A DNA stretch of 45,968 bases from Actinomadura bangladeshensis (GTDB taxonomy: Bacteria; Actinomycetota; Actinomycetes; Streptosporangiales; Streptosporangiaceae), in NCBI RefSeq assembly GCF_004348335.1, contig NZ_SMJW01000029.1, positions 1 to 45,968 of the forward strand, in the 5' to 3' direction. Shown here in pieces: positions 8,643 through 16,641 of the stretch. The translations under genes were made by a program, and so were the position numbers. Under the pieces are notes generated by a model. The model saw only the letters and a program-made list of their open reading frames with translations. It was not told the DNA's origin and did no database searches. Within the stretch, counting starts at the first letter, position 1. Each line of letters begins with the position of its first letter.

Positions 8643-9752
8643 GTGTTCGGTGTGGTTCGTCCGTGCAGGCATGTGCTGTGCGGCTCGCTGTTCAAGGACT
8701 GGACGGCCCACCTGTGCGGGCTGTGCCTGACGCTGCGGGCCGAGCACGGCCAGGCCGCGCGGCTCGTCACCAACTACGACGGGCTGCTGGTGTCGGTGCT
8801 GGTCGAGGCGCAGGCCCCGGAGCTGTCGCCGCGCCGCAAGGCCGGGCCGTGCGCGCTGCGCGGGATGAAGACCGCCGAGGTCGTCACGGCGAAGGCGCAG
8901 GGCGCGCAGCTGGCCGCCGCCGCGTCGCTGCTGCTCGCCGCGGGCAAGACGCGCGACCACGTCGCGGACGGCGACGGGCCCTACGCGCGCCGCCTGGTCG
9001 CCGCCGCGGCGGGGCGGATGGCCGACCGGTGGGACGCCGCCGGCGGCCGGACGGGCGCCGCGGTCGGCTTCGACCCGTCCGCGCTGCGCGACGCGGTCGC
9101 CCGGCAGCCGCTGCTGGAGTCGGCGCCGGGGCTCGGCCTCCTCGACCTGACCGAGCCCACCGAGACGGCCGTCGCCGCCGTGTTCGCGCACACGGCCGTC
9201 CTCGCGGGCCTGGAGGGCAACGCGGAGGCGCTCGCCGAGGCCGGCCGCTTCTTCGGCCGCGTCGCCCACCTCGTCGACGCCGTCGAAGACCTCGCGGACG
9301 ACCGGGAGGCCGGCGCCTACAACCCCCTCCTCGCCACCGGCACCACCCTCGACGAGGCCCGCCGGCACGCGGACGACGCCCTGCACGGGCTCCGCCTCGC
9401 CCTCGCCGACCTGGAGCTGGAGCGGCCGCGGCTCGTCCGGGCGCTGCTGGACCGGGAGGTGGGCCGCTCCGTCGACCGGGTCTTCGCCGATCCGGAGAAC
9501 CAGTCCAGGCACGGCCCCCGGCCGCCGCGCCCCGGCTGGCCGATCCCGTGTTTCACCGGGGCGGCCGTGTGCGTGACCTGCGGCGTCTTCCAGCCCGAGT
9601 GGAGCGATCACCACGGCGACTCGTGCGGCGACCGCTGCTGGTGCACCCGGCACTGCGACGCCTGCGACGGAAGCTGCTGCGACTGCTGCGAGTGCTGTGA
9701 CTGCGATTGCGACTGCGACTGCTGCGACGGCTGCTGCTGCGACTGCAGCTGA
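8643..9752 (+). CDS. DUF5685 family protein with 23-cysteine C-terminal tail
   Basis: The 369-residue protein starts at GTG 8643 behind GGGGGAG and opens with the family signature MFGVVRPCRH. Cysteines and histidines recur near the N-terminus (C8, H10, C13, H23, C25, C28). Around residues 209-226, an Asp/Glu-rich helix (D212, E215, D216, D219, D220) followed by GAYNPLL is a family hallmark and resembles the second Asp-rich motif of class I isoprenoid synthases; that similarity is my inference. The last 68 residues hold 23 cysteines, ending in CC, CDC and CCC runs spaced by Asp, with no signal peptide visible. I infer a metal-binding, metallothionein-like tail. The next genes are copC and copD/ctaG, which makes copper the obvious candidate ligand. 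The biochemical role is unknown. Confidence 0.82.
   Translation: MFGVVRPCRHVLCGSLFKDWTAHLCGLCLTLRAEHGQAARLVTNYDGLLVSVLVEAQAPELSPRRKAGPCALRGMKTAEVVTAKAQGAQLAAAASLLLAAGKTRDHVADGDGPYARRLVAAAAGRMADRWDAAGGRTGAAVGFDPSALRDAVARQPLLESAPGLGLLDLTEPTETAVAAVFAHTAVLAGLEGNAEALAEAGRFFGRVAHLVDAVEDLADDREAGAYNPLLATGTTLDEARRHADDALHGLRLALADLELERPRLVRALLDREVGRSVDRVFADPENQSRHGPRPPRPGWPIPCFTGAAVCVTCGVFQPEWSDHHGDSCGDRCWCTRHCDACDGSCCDCCECCDCDCDCDCCDGCCCDCS
9660..9752 (+). repeat. Low-complexity TGCGAC/TGCTGC tract encoding the Cys-rich tail
   Basis: The DNA is a degenerate 3-6 bp repeat (TGC alternating with GAC) that runs to the stop codon. It is liable to slippage and assembly error, so the exact number of CD and CC units should be treated with caution. 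Confidence 0.7.
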
Positions 9753-9859
9753 CCGCGCTCCCTCCTGGAACGTGGTAGCGCACGACCCGGAACGTGCCAT
9801 GGCGACCGGCTCAGTAAGGTGGACGCAGCCCTTCAACTCACTACAGAACCCGGCCCTCC

Positions 9860-10486
9860 ATGAACATCCGCAAGCCCCGCCGGGCCGTGCGGCGCCTCGG
9901 CGTCGTCGCGGCCCTCGCCCTCGCCCTCGGCACCGTGACCGCCACCCCCGCGCTCGCGCACACCCGGCTCCTCGACAGCACGCCCGGCAAGGGCGCGTCC
10001 GCCGAGTCGGTCACCGAGATCAAGCTGGTCTTCAGCGACAAGATCAGCCTGGCGAAGGTGGTCGTCACCGACGCGCAGAAGAAGACCTACCAGTCGGGTG
10101 AGGCGGAACGCTCCGGCACGACGGTGACGCAGAAACTGGCGGGGCCGCTGCCCGCCGGGTCCTACACCGTGGCCTACCGGGTCGTCGGCGAGGACGGGCA
10201 CCCGATCGAGAACGCCGACCTGACGTTCACCGCGACCGGGGGCGAGGCCGCGGCGCCCGCGCCGTCTGCGGGCGCGGTCGGCGCCGAGGAGCAGGCGGGC
10301 ACGGCGGCCACCACCGACGAGCAGCCGCTCAAGGCCGACCAGGAGGCCGCCGAGAAGAAGGACTCCGGCTCCGGGAAGATCCTCTGGACGCTGATCGTCG
10401 CCGGCCTCATGGTCGGCATCGGGATCGGGGCGGGCATCGTGTTCCGCGCCCAGCGCAAGCAGCGGGCGGCAAGCGGACGTGAATAA
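9860..10486 (+). CDS. CopC-domain copper-binding protein, secreted and membrane-anchored
   Basis: It binds Cu(II) outside the membrane and probably passes it to the CopD partner encoded next. The 208 residues comprise a signal peptide (about 1-33, ending ALA), a CopC beta-barrel (34-about 125), an Ala/Pro-rich linker and a C-terminal membrane segment (about 173-195) with a basic tail. Cleavage after residue 33 would expose His34 as the N-terminal residue, the classic Cu(II) ligand of CopC, and EDGHPIEN supplies the Asp-x-His pair. The barrel carries no methionine-rich Cu(I) loop. It overlaps copD by 8 nt. No strong ribosome site precedes the ATG. GGAACGTG appears twice, 22 bp apart (9767 and 9789), in the upstream gap. 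Confidence 0.92.
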   Translation: MNIRKPRRAVRRLGVVAALALALGTVTATPALAHTRLLDSTPGKGASAESVTEIKLVFSDKISLAKVVVTDAQKKTYQSGEAERSGTTVTQKLAGPLPAGSYTVAYRVVGEDGHPIENADLTFTATGGEAAAPAPSAGAVGAEEQAGTAATTDEQPLKADQEAAEKKDSGSGKILWTLIVAGLMVGIGIGAGIVFRAQRKQRAASGRE

Positions 10487-12512
10487 GGGCAGCCTGGTCG
10501 TCTGGCGGGCCGCCGCGGTCGCGGTGGCCGCGGCCGGGGCCGGCCTCGTCGCCGCCCTGGTCCTCGGCGGCTCGGTCACCGAGAAGGTCATCCCCGGCCT
10601 CGGTGACGCCGGCGCGCTGACCCGGTGGGGGCTGCCGGCCGCCCGCATGGCGATGGACCTGCTGTCCGCGCTGACCGTCGGCGCCCTGCTCGCCGCCGCC
10701 GCGTTCCTGCCCGCCGAGGGCGGGCGGGGTGCGTCGCGGCTGTCCAAGGACGCGATCGGCTACCTGAGCGTGGCGTCCTGGACCGCCGCCGGATGGGCCG
10801 CCGCCGCGGCCGCCACCCTCGTCTTCACCGTCGCCGACGTCCTCGGCCGGCCGGTCGGGGAGGTCCTCACCGGCAGCGAGCTGAGCAGCTATGTCGGCTC
10901 GCTGCCGCAGGGCACCGCCCTCATGATCGTGGTCCTGCTGGCCGTGGTCGTGGCGCTGCTGGCGCGCACCACGACCACGCCCGGCGCCGCCTTCGGGCTG
11001 CTCGCGATGGCCGCGATCGCGCTGTTCCCCGCGCCGCTGACCGGTCACTCGGCCTCGGCCGCCAACCACGCCACCGCGACGACCGGCGTCGCGCTGCACG
11101 TCGCCGCGGTCGCGCCGTGGGTCGGCGGGCTCGCCATCGTCGGCGCGCACGCGCTGCTGCGCCGCGACGGGCTCGCGGTCATGGCGGACCGGTTCAGCCG
11201 GATGGCCCTCTGGTGCTACATCACCGTCGGCGTCAGCGGCCTGGTGAACGTCATCGCCCGGCTGCCCGACCCCGCCGAGCTGGTGACCACGAACTACGGG
11301 CGGCTCGCCCTCGGCAAGATCATCGCGTTCGCGGTGCTCGGCTGGTTCGGCTGGTGGCACCGGGAGCGGACGCTGCCCGCCCTGCACGACCGCAAGCCCC
11401 GCGCCTTCGCCCGGTTCGCCACCGTCGAGGCGGCGGTGATGGCGGCCACCATGGGCCTCGCCGTCGCGCTGGCGCGCACCGCGCCGCCCCCGCCGACCGA
11501 GCCGGAGTCCGCGGTCAAGTCGCTGCTCGGCTACGACATGCCGCCCGAGGTCACCCCGGTGCGGCTGCTGACGCTGTGGCAGTTCGACCTGTTCTTCGCC
11601 GCCCTCGTCGCCGTCCTCGGCGGCCTCTACCTCGGCGCCGTCGTCCGGCTGCGGCGGCGCGGCGACTCCTGGCCGGCGGGCCGCACCGCCGCCTGGCTCC
11701 TCGGGCTGGTCAGCATCATCGCCGTCACGCAGACCGGCGTCGCCAAGTACGCGCCGATCCTGTTCAGCGTGCACATGGCGCAGCACATGGTGCTGAACAT
11801 GCTGACGCCGATCCTCCTCGTCGTCGGCGCGCCGGTGACGCTGGCGCTGCGCGCGCTGAAGCCCGCCCGGGTGCGCGGCGACCGCGGCCCGCGCGAGTGG
11901 CTGACCGCGCTGCTGCACAGCCGCTACCTGCGGGTGATCGCGCATCCCGGGGTGGCCACGGTCATCTTCGTGGTGAGCCTGTTCGCGCTGTACTTCACGC
12001 CGCTGTTCGAGGCGGCGATGCGCAACCACCTCGGCCACATCGCGATGATGGTGCACTTCCTCGCGGCCGGGTCGCTGTTCTTCTGGGTGCTGCTCGGCGT
12101 CGACCCGGCGCCGCGGAAGCTGCCCTACCCCGCCCGGCTCATCCTGCTGTTCGTGACGATGCCGTTCCACGCGTTCTTCGGCATCGCCGTGATGAGCATG
12201 AGCCAGGCGCTGGCGCGCGGCTGGTACGCGGCCGTCGACCCGCCGTGGGGCACCACCGTCCTGCACGACCAGCACACCGGCGGCGCGATCGCCTGGGCGT
12301 TCGGCGAGATCCCGACGTTCATCGTCCTGATCGTGATGGCGTGCCAGTGGTACGCCGACGACCAGCGGCAGGCGCGGCGCTCGGACCGCAAGGCCGACCG
12401 CGCCGCCAGGCCGGGCGGCCGCCCCGAGGACGACGAACTGGCCGCCTACAACGCCCGCCTCGCCAAACTGGCCCAGCTGGACAGGGCCGCCGAAGAACAG
12501 GGCAAGGCGTAG
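10479..12512 (+). CDS. CopD / CtaG fusion: copper import and cytochrome oxidase assembly membrane protein
   Basis: A 677-residue polytopic protein starting at GTG 10479, inside the end of copC. The N-terminal half contains a CopD domain (about residues 180-300, with HSASAANHATATTGVALH and VAPWVGGLAIVGAHALL). The C-terminal half is a Caa3-type CtaG domain (about 370-610, with HMAQHMVLNMLTPILLVVGAP). CopD moves copper across the membrane with CopC; CtaG-type proteins deliver copper to the Cu-B centre of cytochrome oxidase. The fusion is common in actinobacteria and argues for supply of copper to respiration rather than pure detoxification. The overlap with copC implies translational coupling. 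Confidence 0.92.
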   Translation: MNKGSLVVWRAAAVAVAAAGAGLVAALVLGGSVTEKVIPGLGDAGALTRWGLPAARMAMDLLSALTVGALLAAAAFLPAEGGRGASRLSKDAIGYLSVASWTAAGWAAAAAATLVFTVADVLGRPVGEVLTGSELSSYVGSLPQGTALMIVVLLAVVVALLARTTTTPGAAFGLLAMAAIALFPAPLTGHSASAANHATATTGVALHVAAVAPWVGGLAIVGAHALLRRDGLAVMADRFSRMALWCYITVGVSGLVNVIARLPDPAELVTTNYGRLALGKIIAFAVLGWFGWWHRERTLPALHDRKPRAFARFATVEAAVMAATMGLAVALARTAPPPPTEPESAVKSLLGYDMPPEVTPVRLLTLWQFDLFFAALVAVLGGLYLGAVVRLRRRGDSWPAGRTAAWLLGLVSIIAVTQTGVAKYAPILFSVHMAQHMVLNMLTPILLVVGAPVTLALRALKPARVRGDRGPREWLTALLHSRYLRVIAHPGVATVIFVVSLFALYFTPLFEAAMRNHLGHIAMMVHFLAAGSLFFWVLLGVDPAPRKLPYPARLILLFVTMPFHAFFGIAVMSMSQALARGWYAAVDPPWGTTVLHDQHTGGAIAWAFGEIPTFIVLIVMACQWYADDQRQARRSDRKADRAARPGGRPEDDELAAYNARLAKLAQLDRAAEEQGKA

Positions 12513-12541
12513 GACCGCACTCCCTCTCACGGGGGAGGGGC

Positions 12542-13804
12542 ATGGAGGAGCGGTCTGCCAGGATCGGGGGTGTGGTTCGTGTGCTGCGGCCGCTGATCGA
12601 GCGGACGACCTGGCAGCGCTGGTCGCACCTCGTGGTGGGCGGCGCGCTGCTGATGCCGTACTGGTTCCTGGCGATGAGCCTCTCCCCGCTGCTGCCGATC
12701 GGCAACACCGTGGTGGCGGTCGTGCTGATGCTGCTCGTGCTGCCGGCGGCGGCGACGTTCGTCACCGGGCTCGTGCCGACGGTGCGGCTGCTGGAGGCGT
12801 CCCTCGCCAGGGAACTGCTCAAGGGGCCCGCCGCGGCGCTCGTGCCGGGGTCGGCGCGCTCGTGGGAGAGCCGGCTCCGCGCCGCGGCGTGGTTCAGCCT
12901 GCATCTCGGCGCCGGCGTGGTGGTCAGCGGGCTCAGCCTGGCGGTGCCGCCGTTCGCGGTCGTGATGACCCTGGCGCCGGTGGTGGCCTGGGACACCCAG
13001 TTCCTGGAGGTCTGGGGGTGGCAGGACGACTGGCAGCAGTGGACGGCGCCGGCGATCGGGCTGGCGGCGCTGGCCGTGCTGCTCGCGCTGATCGTGGCCG
13101 CGGGCACGCTGCTGTCCGGGCTCGCGCCGTGGTTCCTCGGCCCGTCCGCCGCCGAGAAGCTCGCCGCCGCCGAGGACAGGGCGGTGAAGCTGGCCGAGCG
13201 CAACCGGCTGGCCAGGGAGCTGCACGACTCGGTGGGCCACGCGCTCAGCGTGGTGACGCTGCAGGCGGGTGCCGCCGGGCGGGTCCTGGACGCCGACCCG
13301 GCGTTCGCCCGGGAGGCGCTCGGCGCGATCGAGGAGTCGGCCCGCGCCGCGCTGGAGGACCTCGACCACGTGCTGGGGCTGCTGCGGGAGGACGCGTCCC
13401 GCCCCGCGCCGCAGGCCACGCTGAAGGACCTCGGGCGGCTGCTGGAGCAGACCCGGCTCGCGGGCGTGAAACTCGACGCGGAGGTGGCGGCGGAGGTGGA
13501 GCAGGTTCCGGCGGCCGTGTCGCGGGAGGCGTACCGGATCGTCCAGGAGGGGCTGACGAACGCGCTGCGGCACGCCGGGAAGGTCCCGGTGCGGCTGCGG
13601 CTCGGCATCGCGGGAGACAGGTTGGAGATGGAGATGAGCAACCCGCTCGGCGCGTACCGGGGCGACGGCGCCGACCACGGCGGCGGCCGCGGCCTCGCCG
13701 GGGTCCGCGAGCGCGTCACCGTGCTGCGCGGCGACATGGCCGCGGGGGCCGACGGGGACGCCTGGCGGTTCCGCGTCTCACTGCCGCTAAGGTCCGGGAC
13801 ATGA
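12542..13804 (+). CDS. NarL-type sensor histidine kinase
   Basis: A membrane sensor kinase of 420 residues, starting at ATG 12542 directly behind GGGGGAGGGG. The N-terminal half has four membrane segments in pairs (about 30-80 and 115-200), resembling the actinobacterial Sensor (PF13796) module. A HisKA_3 dimerisation helix follows, with phospho-acceptor His228 in RNRLARELHDSVGHAL. The ATPase domain has the N box in QEGLTNALRHAG and the G box in GRGLAGVRERV. The stop overlaps the response regulator start by 4 nt (ATGA). The signal is unknown; the adjacent copper genes could be coincidental. Confidence 0.94.
   Translation: MEERSARIGGVVRVLRPLIERTTWQRWSHLVVGGALLMPYWFLAMSLSPLLPIGNTVVAVVLMLLVLPAAATFVTGLVPTVRLLEASLARELLKGPAAALVPGSARSWESRLRAAAWFSLHLGAGVVVSGLSLAVPPFAVVMTLAPVVAWDTQFLEVWGWQDDWQQWTAPAIGLAALAVLLALIVAAGTLLSGLAPWFLGPSAAEKLAAAEDRAVKLAERNRLARELHDSVGHALSVVTLQAGAAGRVLDADPAFAREALGAIEESARAALEDLDHVLGLLREDASRPAPQATLKDLGRLLEQTRLAGVKLDAEVAAEVEQVPAAVSREAYRIVQEGLTNALRHAGKVPVRLRLGIAGDRLEMEMSNPLGAYRGDGADHGGGRGLAGVRERVTVLRGDMAAGADGDAWRFRVSLPLRSGT
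13788..13793 (+). promoter_or_regulatory. -10 element for a leaderless response-regulator transcript
   Basis: TAAGGT ends 7 nt before the ATG at 13801, the spacing expected when transcription starts at the start codon. It lies inside the last codons of the kinase gene, so the regulator may also be transcribed alone. Confidence 0.45.
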
Positions 13805-14454
13805 CGATCAAGGTGCTGCTGGTCGACGACGAGCGGCTGATCCGCGCGGGCCTCGCCGCCATCATCGGCGCCGAGGACGACCTGGCCGTGGCCGGCGAGG
13901 CGGCCGACGGCTCCGAGGTGCCGGACGCGGTGCGGCGGCTGCGCCCCGACGTGGTCCTCATGGACGTCCGGATGCCGCGGCTCGACGGCATCCAGGCGAC
14001 CCGCCGCATCCTGGAGACCGTGCCGGAGCCGCCGCGGATCATCGTCGTCACCACGTTCGAGAACGACGAGTACGTCTACGACGCGCTGAAGGCCGGCGCG
14101 CACGGCTTCCTGCTCAAGCGGACGCGGCCCGAGGAGATCCTGCGGGCGATCCGGATGGTCGCGCACGGCGACAGCCTGCTGTTCCCGGCGGCGATCCGGG
14201 AACTGGCCGCGCGGCACGGCGGCTCCGCCGGGGGCGGCGGCGCCGGCTGGCACGCGCAGCTCACCGAGCGGGAGGGGGACGTCCTGCGGCTGATGGCCAA
14301 GGGCCGCTCCAACGCCGAGATCGCCGGGGACCTGTTCGTGAGCCCGCAGACGGTGAAGACGCACGTCGGCAACATCCTCGCCAAGCTGCAGGCCCGCGAC
14401 CGGACCCAGGCCGTGATCCTCGCCTACGAGACGTCCTTCATCACGCCCGGCTGA
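13801..14454 (+). CDS. NarL/LuxR-family response regulator
   Basis: Partner of the upstream kinase, 217 residues. The receiver domain (about 1-125) has the acidic pair DD at 9-10, phospho-acceptor Asp55 in VVLMDVRMP, and the conserved Lys in LLKRTRPEE. A Gly-rich linker leads to a LuxR-type helix-turn-helix (about 150-210: LTEREGDVLRLMAKGRSNAE, then SPQTVKTHVGNILAKL). ATG 13801 overlaps the kinase stop by 4 nt. Phosphorylation should promote dimerisation and DNA binding. The targets are unknown, but its own operon and copC/copD are the first to test. Confidence 0.95.
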   Translation: MTIKVLLVDDERLIRAGLAAIIGAEDDLAVAGEAADGSEVPDAVRRLRPDVVLMDVRMPRLDGIQATRRILETVPEPPRIIVVTTFENDEYVYDALKAGAHGFLLKRTRPEEILRAIRMVAHGDSLLFPAAIRELAARHGGSAGGGGAGWHAQLTEREGDVLRLMAKGRSNAEIAGDLFVSPQTVKTHVGNILAKLQARDRTQAVILAYETSFITPG

Positions 14455-14471
14455 GCTGCCAGGGTGGGGGC

Positions 14472-15407
14472 ATGAGGGACTTCCGCTTCGGGTTCAACTT
14501 CTTCGACATCGCCTCCCGCGAGGACTTCACCGAGCGGTGCCGGCGCGGCGAGCGGTACGGCTACGACATCGCGCTCGTGCCCGACCACCTCGGCGCCCCG
14601 GCGCCGTTCCCGACGATGGTCGCCGCCGCGGACGCGACCGAGCGGCTGCGCGTCGGCACGCTCGTGCTGAACGCCGGGTTCTGGAACGCGCACCTGCTGG
14701 CCCGCGAGGTCGCCACCGCCGACCGGCTCACCGGCGGGCGGGTGGAGCTGGGGCTCGGCGCCGGGCACATGAAGTGGGAGTTCGACGCGGCCGGGATCGC
14801 GTGGGAGCCGTTCGGCGCGCGGGCGGAGCGGATGGCCCGGCTGATCGAGGAGCTGGGCGGGCTGTTCGGCGGCGACGGCTACGAGCGGCACCGGCCGGTG
14901 GCCGAGCACTTCGGGCTGGCGCCGCTGGAGCCCGTGCAGCGCGGCGGGTTCGGCGGGTCCGGGCCGCCGCTGCTCGTCGGCGGCACCGGCGACACGGTGC
15001 TGCGGGCCGCCGCCCGGTACGCCGACATCGTCGGGATCGCGGGGGCGTACCAGGTGAAGGGCGAGGAGCCGGGGACGTTCCGGCTGGGCACCGCCGCGGA
15101 GGCGGAGGAGCGGGTCCGGTTCGTCCGCGAGCACGCGGGGGAGCGGGCCGCCGGCATCGAGTGGAACGTCCTGGTCCAGCACGTCCAGGTGACCCCGGAC
15201 CGGCGCGCCGAGGCCGAGCGGATCCGGGCCGAGCGGCTGCCGTACCTGACCGCCGAGGAGATCCTCGACACCCCGTTCGTGCTGCTCGGCACGGAGGCGC
15301 AGATCGCCGAGCAGCTCCGGGAGCGGCGCGAGCGCTTCGGGTTCTCCAACGTCACCGTGCACGCGCCGTTCCTGGACGTCCTCGGCCCCGTGATCGCGCA
15401 GGTCTAG
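14472..15407 (+). CDS. LLM-class F420-dependent oxidoreductase
   Basis: A luciferase-like TIM-barrel flavin/deazaflavin enzyme of 311 residues. The features are the N-terminal FRFGFNFF strand, GYDIALVPDHLG, and the LTGGRVELGLGAGHMKWEFD segment that shapes the cofactor pocket. GPPLLVGGTGD and RYADIVGIAG are also typical of the family. It best resembles the TIGR03621-type subgroup (MSMEG_2516-like), which is thought to use F420. NADPH:F420 reductase is encoded 12 kb away, which shows the host makes F420. The substrate is unknown. It follows the response regulator by 17 bp and may be co-transcribed with it. Confidence 0.88.
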   Translation: MRDFRFGFNFFDIASREDFTERCRRGERYGYDIALVPDHLGAPAPFPTMVAAADATERLRVGTLVLNAGFWNAHLLAREVATADRLTGGRVELGLGAGHMKWEFDAAGIAWEPFGARAERMARLIEELGGLFGGDGYERHRPVAEHFGLAPLEPVQRGGFGGSGPPLLVGGTGDTVLRAAARYADIVGIAGAYQVKGEEPGTFRLGTAAEAEERVRFVREHAGERAAGIEWNVLVQHVQVTPDRRAEAERIRAERLPYLTAEEILDTPFVLLGTEAQIAEQLRERRERFGFSNVTVHAPFLDVLGPVIAQV

Positions 15408-15496
15408 GCGGCCCCATCGGGCGGGGCTTACACCTGGTTTACCTGCCGGTAGCTACAAAAGAGACATAAGAGACATGGCTGACCGATCGGGGGATC

Positions 15497-16594
15497 ATGG
15501 ACGCCGTTACCCTGTCCGAGCTGCGCAAGCCGCGCGCCTATCCGGCGGTGTCGGTGCTGATGCCGACGCACCGGTCCGTCCCGGACAACCGCCAGGATCC
15601 CATCCGGCTGCGCAACCTCCTGTCCGAGGTGCGGCGCCGGCTGCACGACGACGCCCGGGTCGCGCCGGACGCCGCCGAGCACGTGCTGCGCGGGCTGGAG
15701 CGCGCCGCGGACGAGGTCGACCTGCGGCACGCCTCCGACGGCCTCGTGCTGTTCGCCGCGCCGGACGGCGAGCACCACGCGTTCGCGATCGGCCAGCCGG
15801 TGGACGAGCGGGTCGTCGTGGACACCGGGTTCGCGACCCGCGACCTCGTCGCCGCCTACACCCGCACCCCGCGCTACTGGCTGCTGTCGCTGTCGGACCA
15901 GCGGGCGCGGCTGTGGGACGGCCACGGCGAGGAGCTGGCCGAGCGCGCCGCCGCCGGGTTCCCGATCGCGCCGGAGCCGATCGACGAGGCCGGTTCCGGG
16001 CGGCAGGCGCGGCGCGCCGCGCAGGGCGGCGACGGCGAGCGGCAGCGCCAGGTCATGCGGGACGTGGTGGCCGCACTCGACCGGGTCCTCGCCCGCGACC
16101 GCCGCCCGCTGATCGTCGCCGGCGTCACCCGCCACCAGGCGTTCTTCGACGAGGTGGCCGGGCCGCACATCACGGTGGCGGGCCGCGTCGACGGCAGCTT
16201 CGAGGGCGCCTCGCCGAGCGCGCTCGCCGAGGGGGCCCGCCCGGCGCTCGCCGCCTACGAGGACCTCCGCGAGGTCGGCGTGCTCGCCGAACTGGAGGCC
16301 GCGCGCAGCATCCAGCGCTACGCGGGCGGCCTCTGCGAGGTCACGCCGCTGGTCGAGGAGGGCCGCGGCGAGCACCTGGTCGTCGAGCGCGGCTACTACG
16401 CGCCCGCGGTGAAGTCGCACGGCGAACTCGTCCCGGTGGACGGCATGCCGGGCGTCCTCAAGGGCGCCGACGTCGTCGACGACGCCGTGGACGACGTCAT
16501 CGAGACGGCGCTGGAGTACGGCGGCGAGGTCACCTTCGTCTCCGACGGCTTCCTCGTCGACCACGGCCGCATCGCCCTCGTCACCCGCTACTGA
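15497..16594 (+). CDS. baeRF-family protein (bacterial archaeo-eukaryotic release-factor-like)
   Basis: A 365-residue cytoplasmic protein starting at ATG 15497 behind GGGGGAT. The N-terminal YPAVSVLMPTHR followed by NRQDPIRLRNLL is the signature of baeRF (family 3-like) proteins. These share the middle and C-terminal folds of eRF1/Pelota and are suspected to act on ribosomes. The YWLLSLSDQRARLWDG block and the C-terminal VTFVSDGFLVDHGRIALVTRY also match. A Gly-containing region around residues 165-180 (GSGRQARRAAQGGDGERQR) may be a flexible loop. Family function is poorly known; roles in ribosome rescue or stress are proposed. The upstream region has AGAGACAT twice in tandem (around 15460-15476). 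Confidence 0.8.
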   Translation: MDAVTLSELRKPRAYPAVSVLMPTHRSVPDNRQDPIRLRNLLSEVRRRLHDDARVAPDAAEHVLRGLERAADEVDLRHASDGLVLFAAPDGEHHAFAIGQPVDERVVVDTGFATRDLVAAYTRTPRYWLLSLSDQRARLWDGHGEELAERAAAGFPIAPEPIDEAGSGRQARRAAQGGDGERQRQVMRDVVAALDRVLARDRRPLIVAGVTRHQAFFDEVAGPHITVAGRVDGSFEGASPSALAEGARPALAAYEDLREVGVLAELEAARSIQRYAGGLCEVTPLVEEGRGEHLVVERGYYAPAVKSHGELVPVDGMPGVLKGADVVDDAVDDVIETALEYGGEVTFVSDGFLVDHGRIALVTRY

Positions 16595-16596
16595 GT

Positions 16597-16632
16597 CACC
16601 CGCCACCGCGCCCGCCACCGCGCCCGCCACCG
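16597..16632. repeat. Three tandem 12-bp repeats between convergent genes
   Basis: Units CACCCGCCACCG, CGCCCGCCACCG and CGCCCGCCACCG fill most of the 47-bp gap between the baeRF and GT-C-like stop codons, and a degenerate fourth copy extends into the latter gene. There is no hairpin, so this does not look like a terminator. Confidence 0.7.
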
Positions 16633-16641
16633 AGCCGCCCG

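Noticed and set aside
9660..9752. A CRISPR-like or minisatellite array at the end of the DUF5685 gene
   Set aside because: The repeats are 3-6 bp, have no spacers and continue the reading frame to a stop codon that fits the protein family.
5499..9836. A 1445-codon stop-free frame on the minus strand
   Set aside because: It runs across the permease gene in another frame and antisense to two plus-strand genes. It is a by-product of very high GC, with no recognisable domain.
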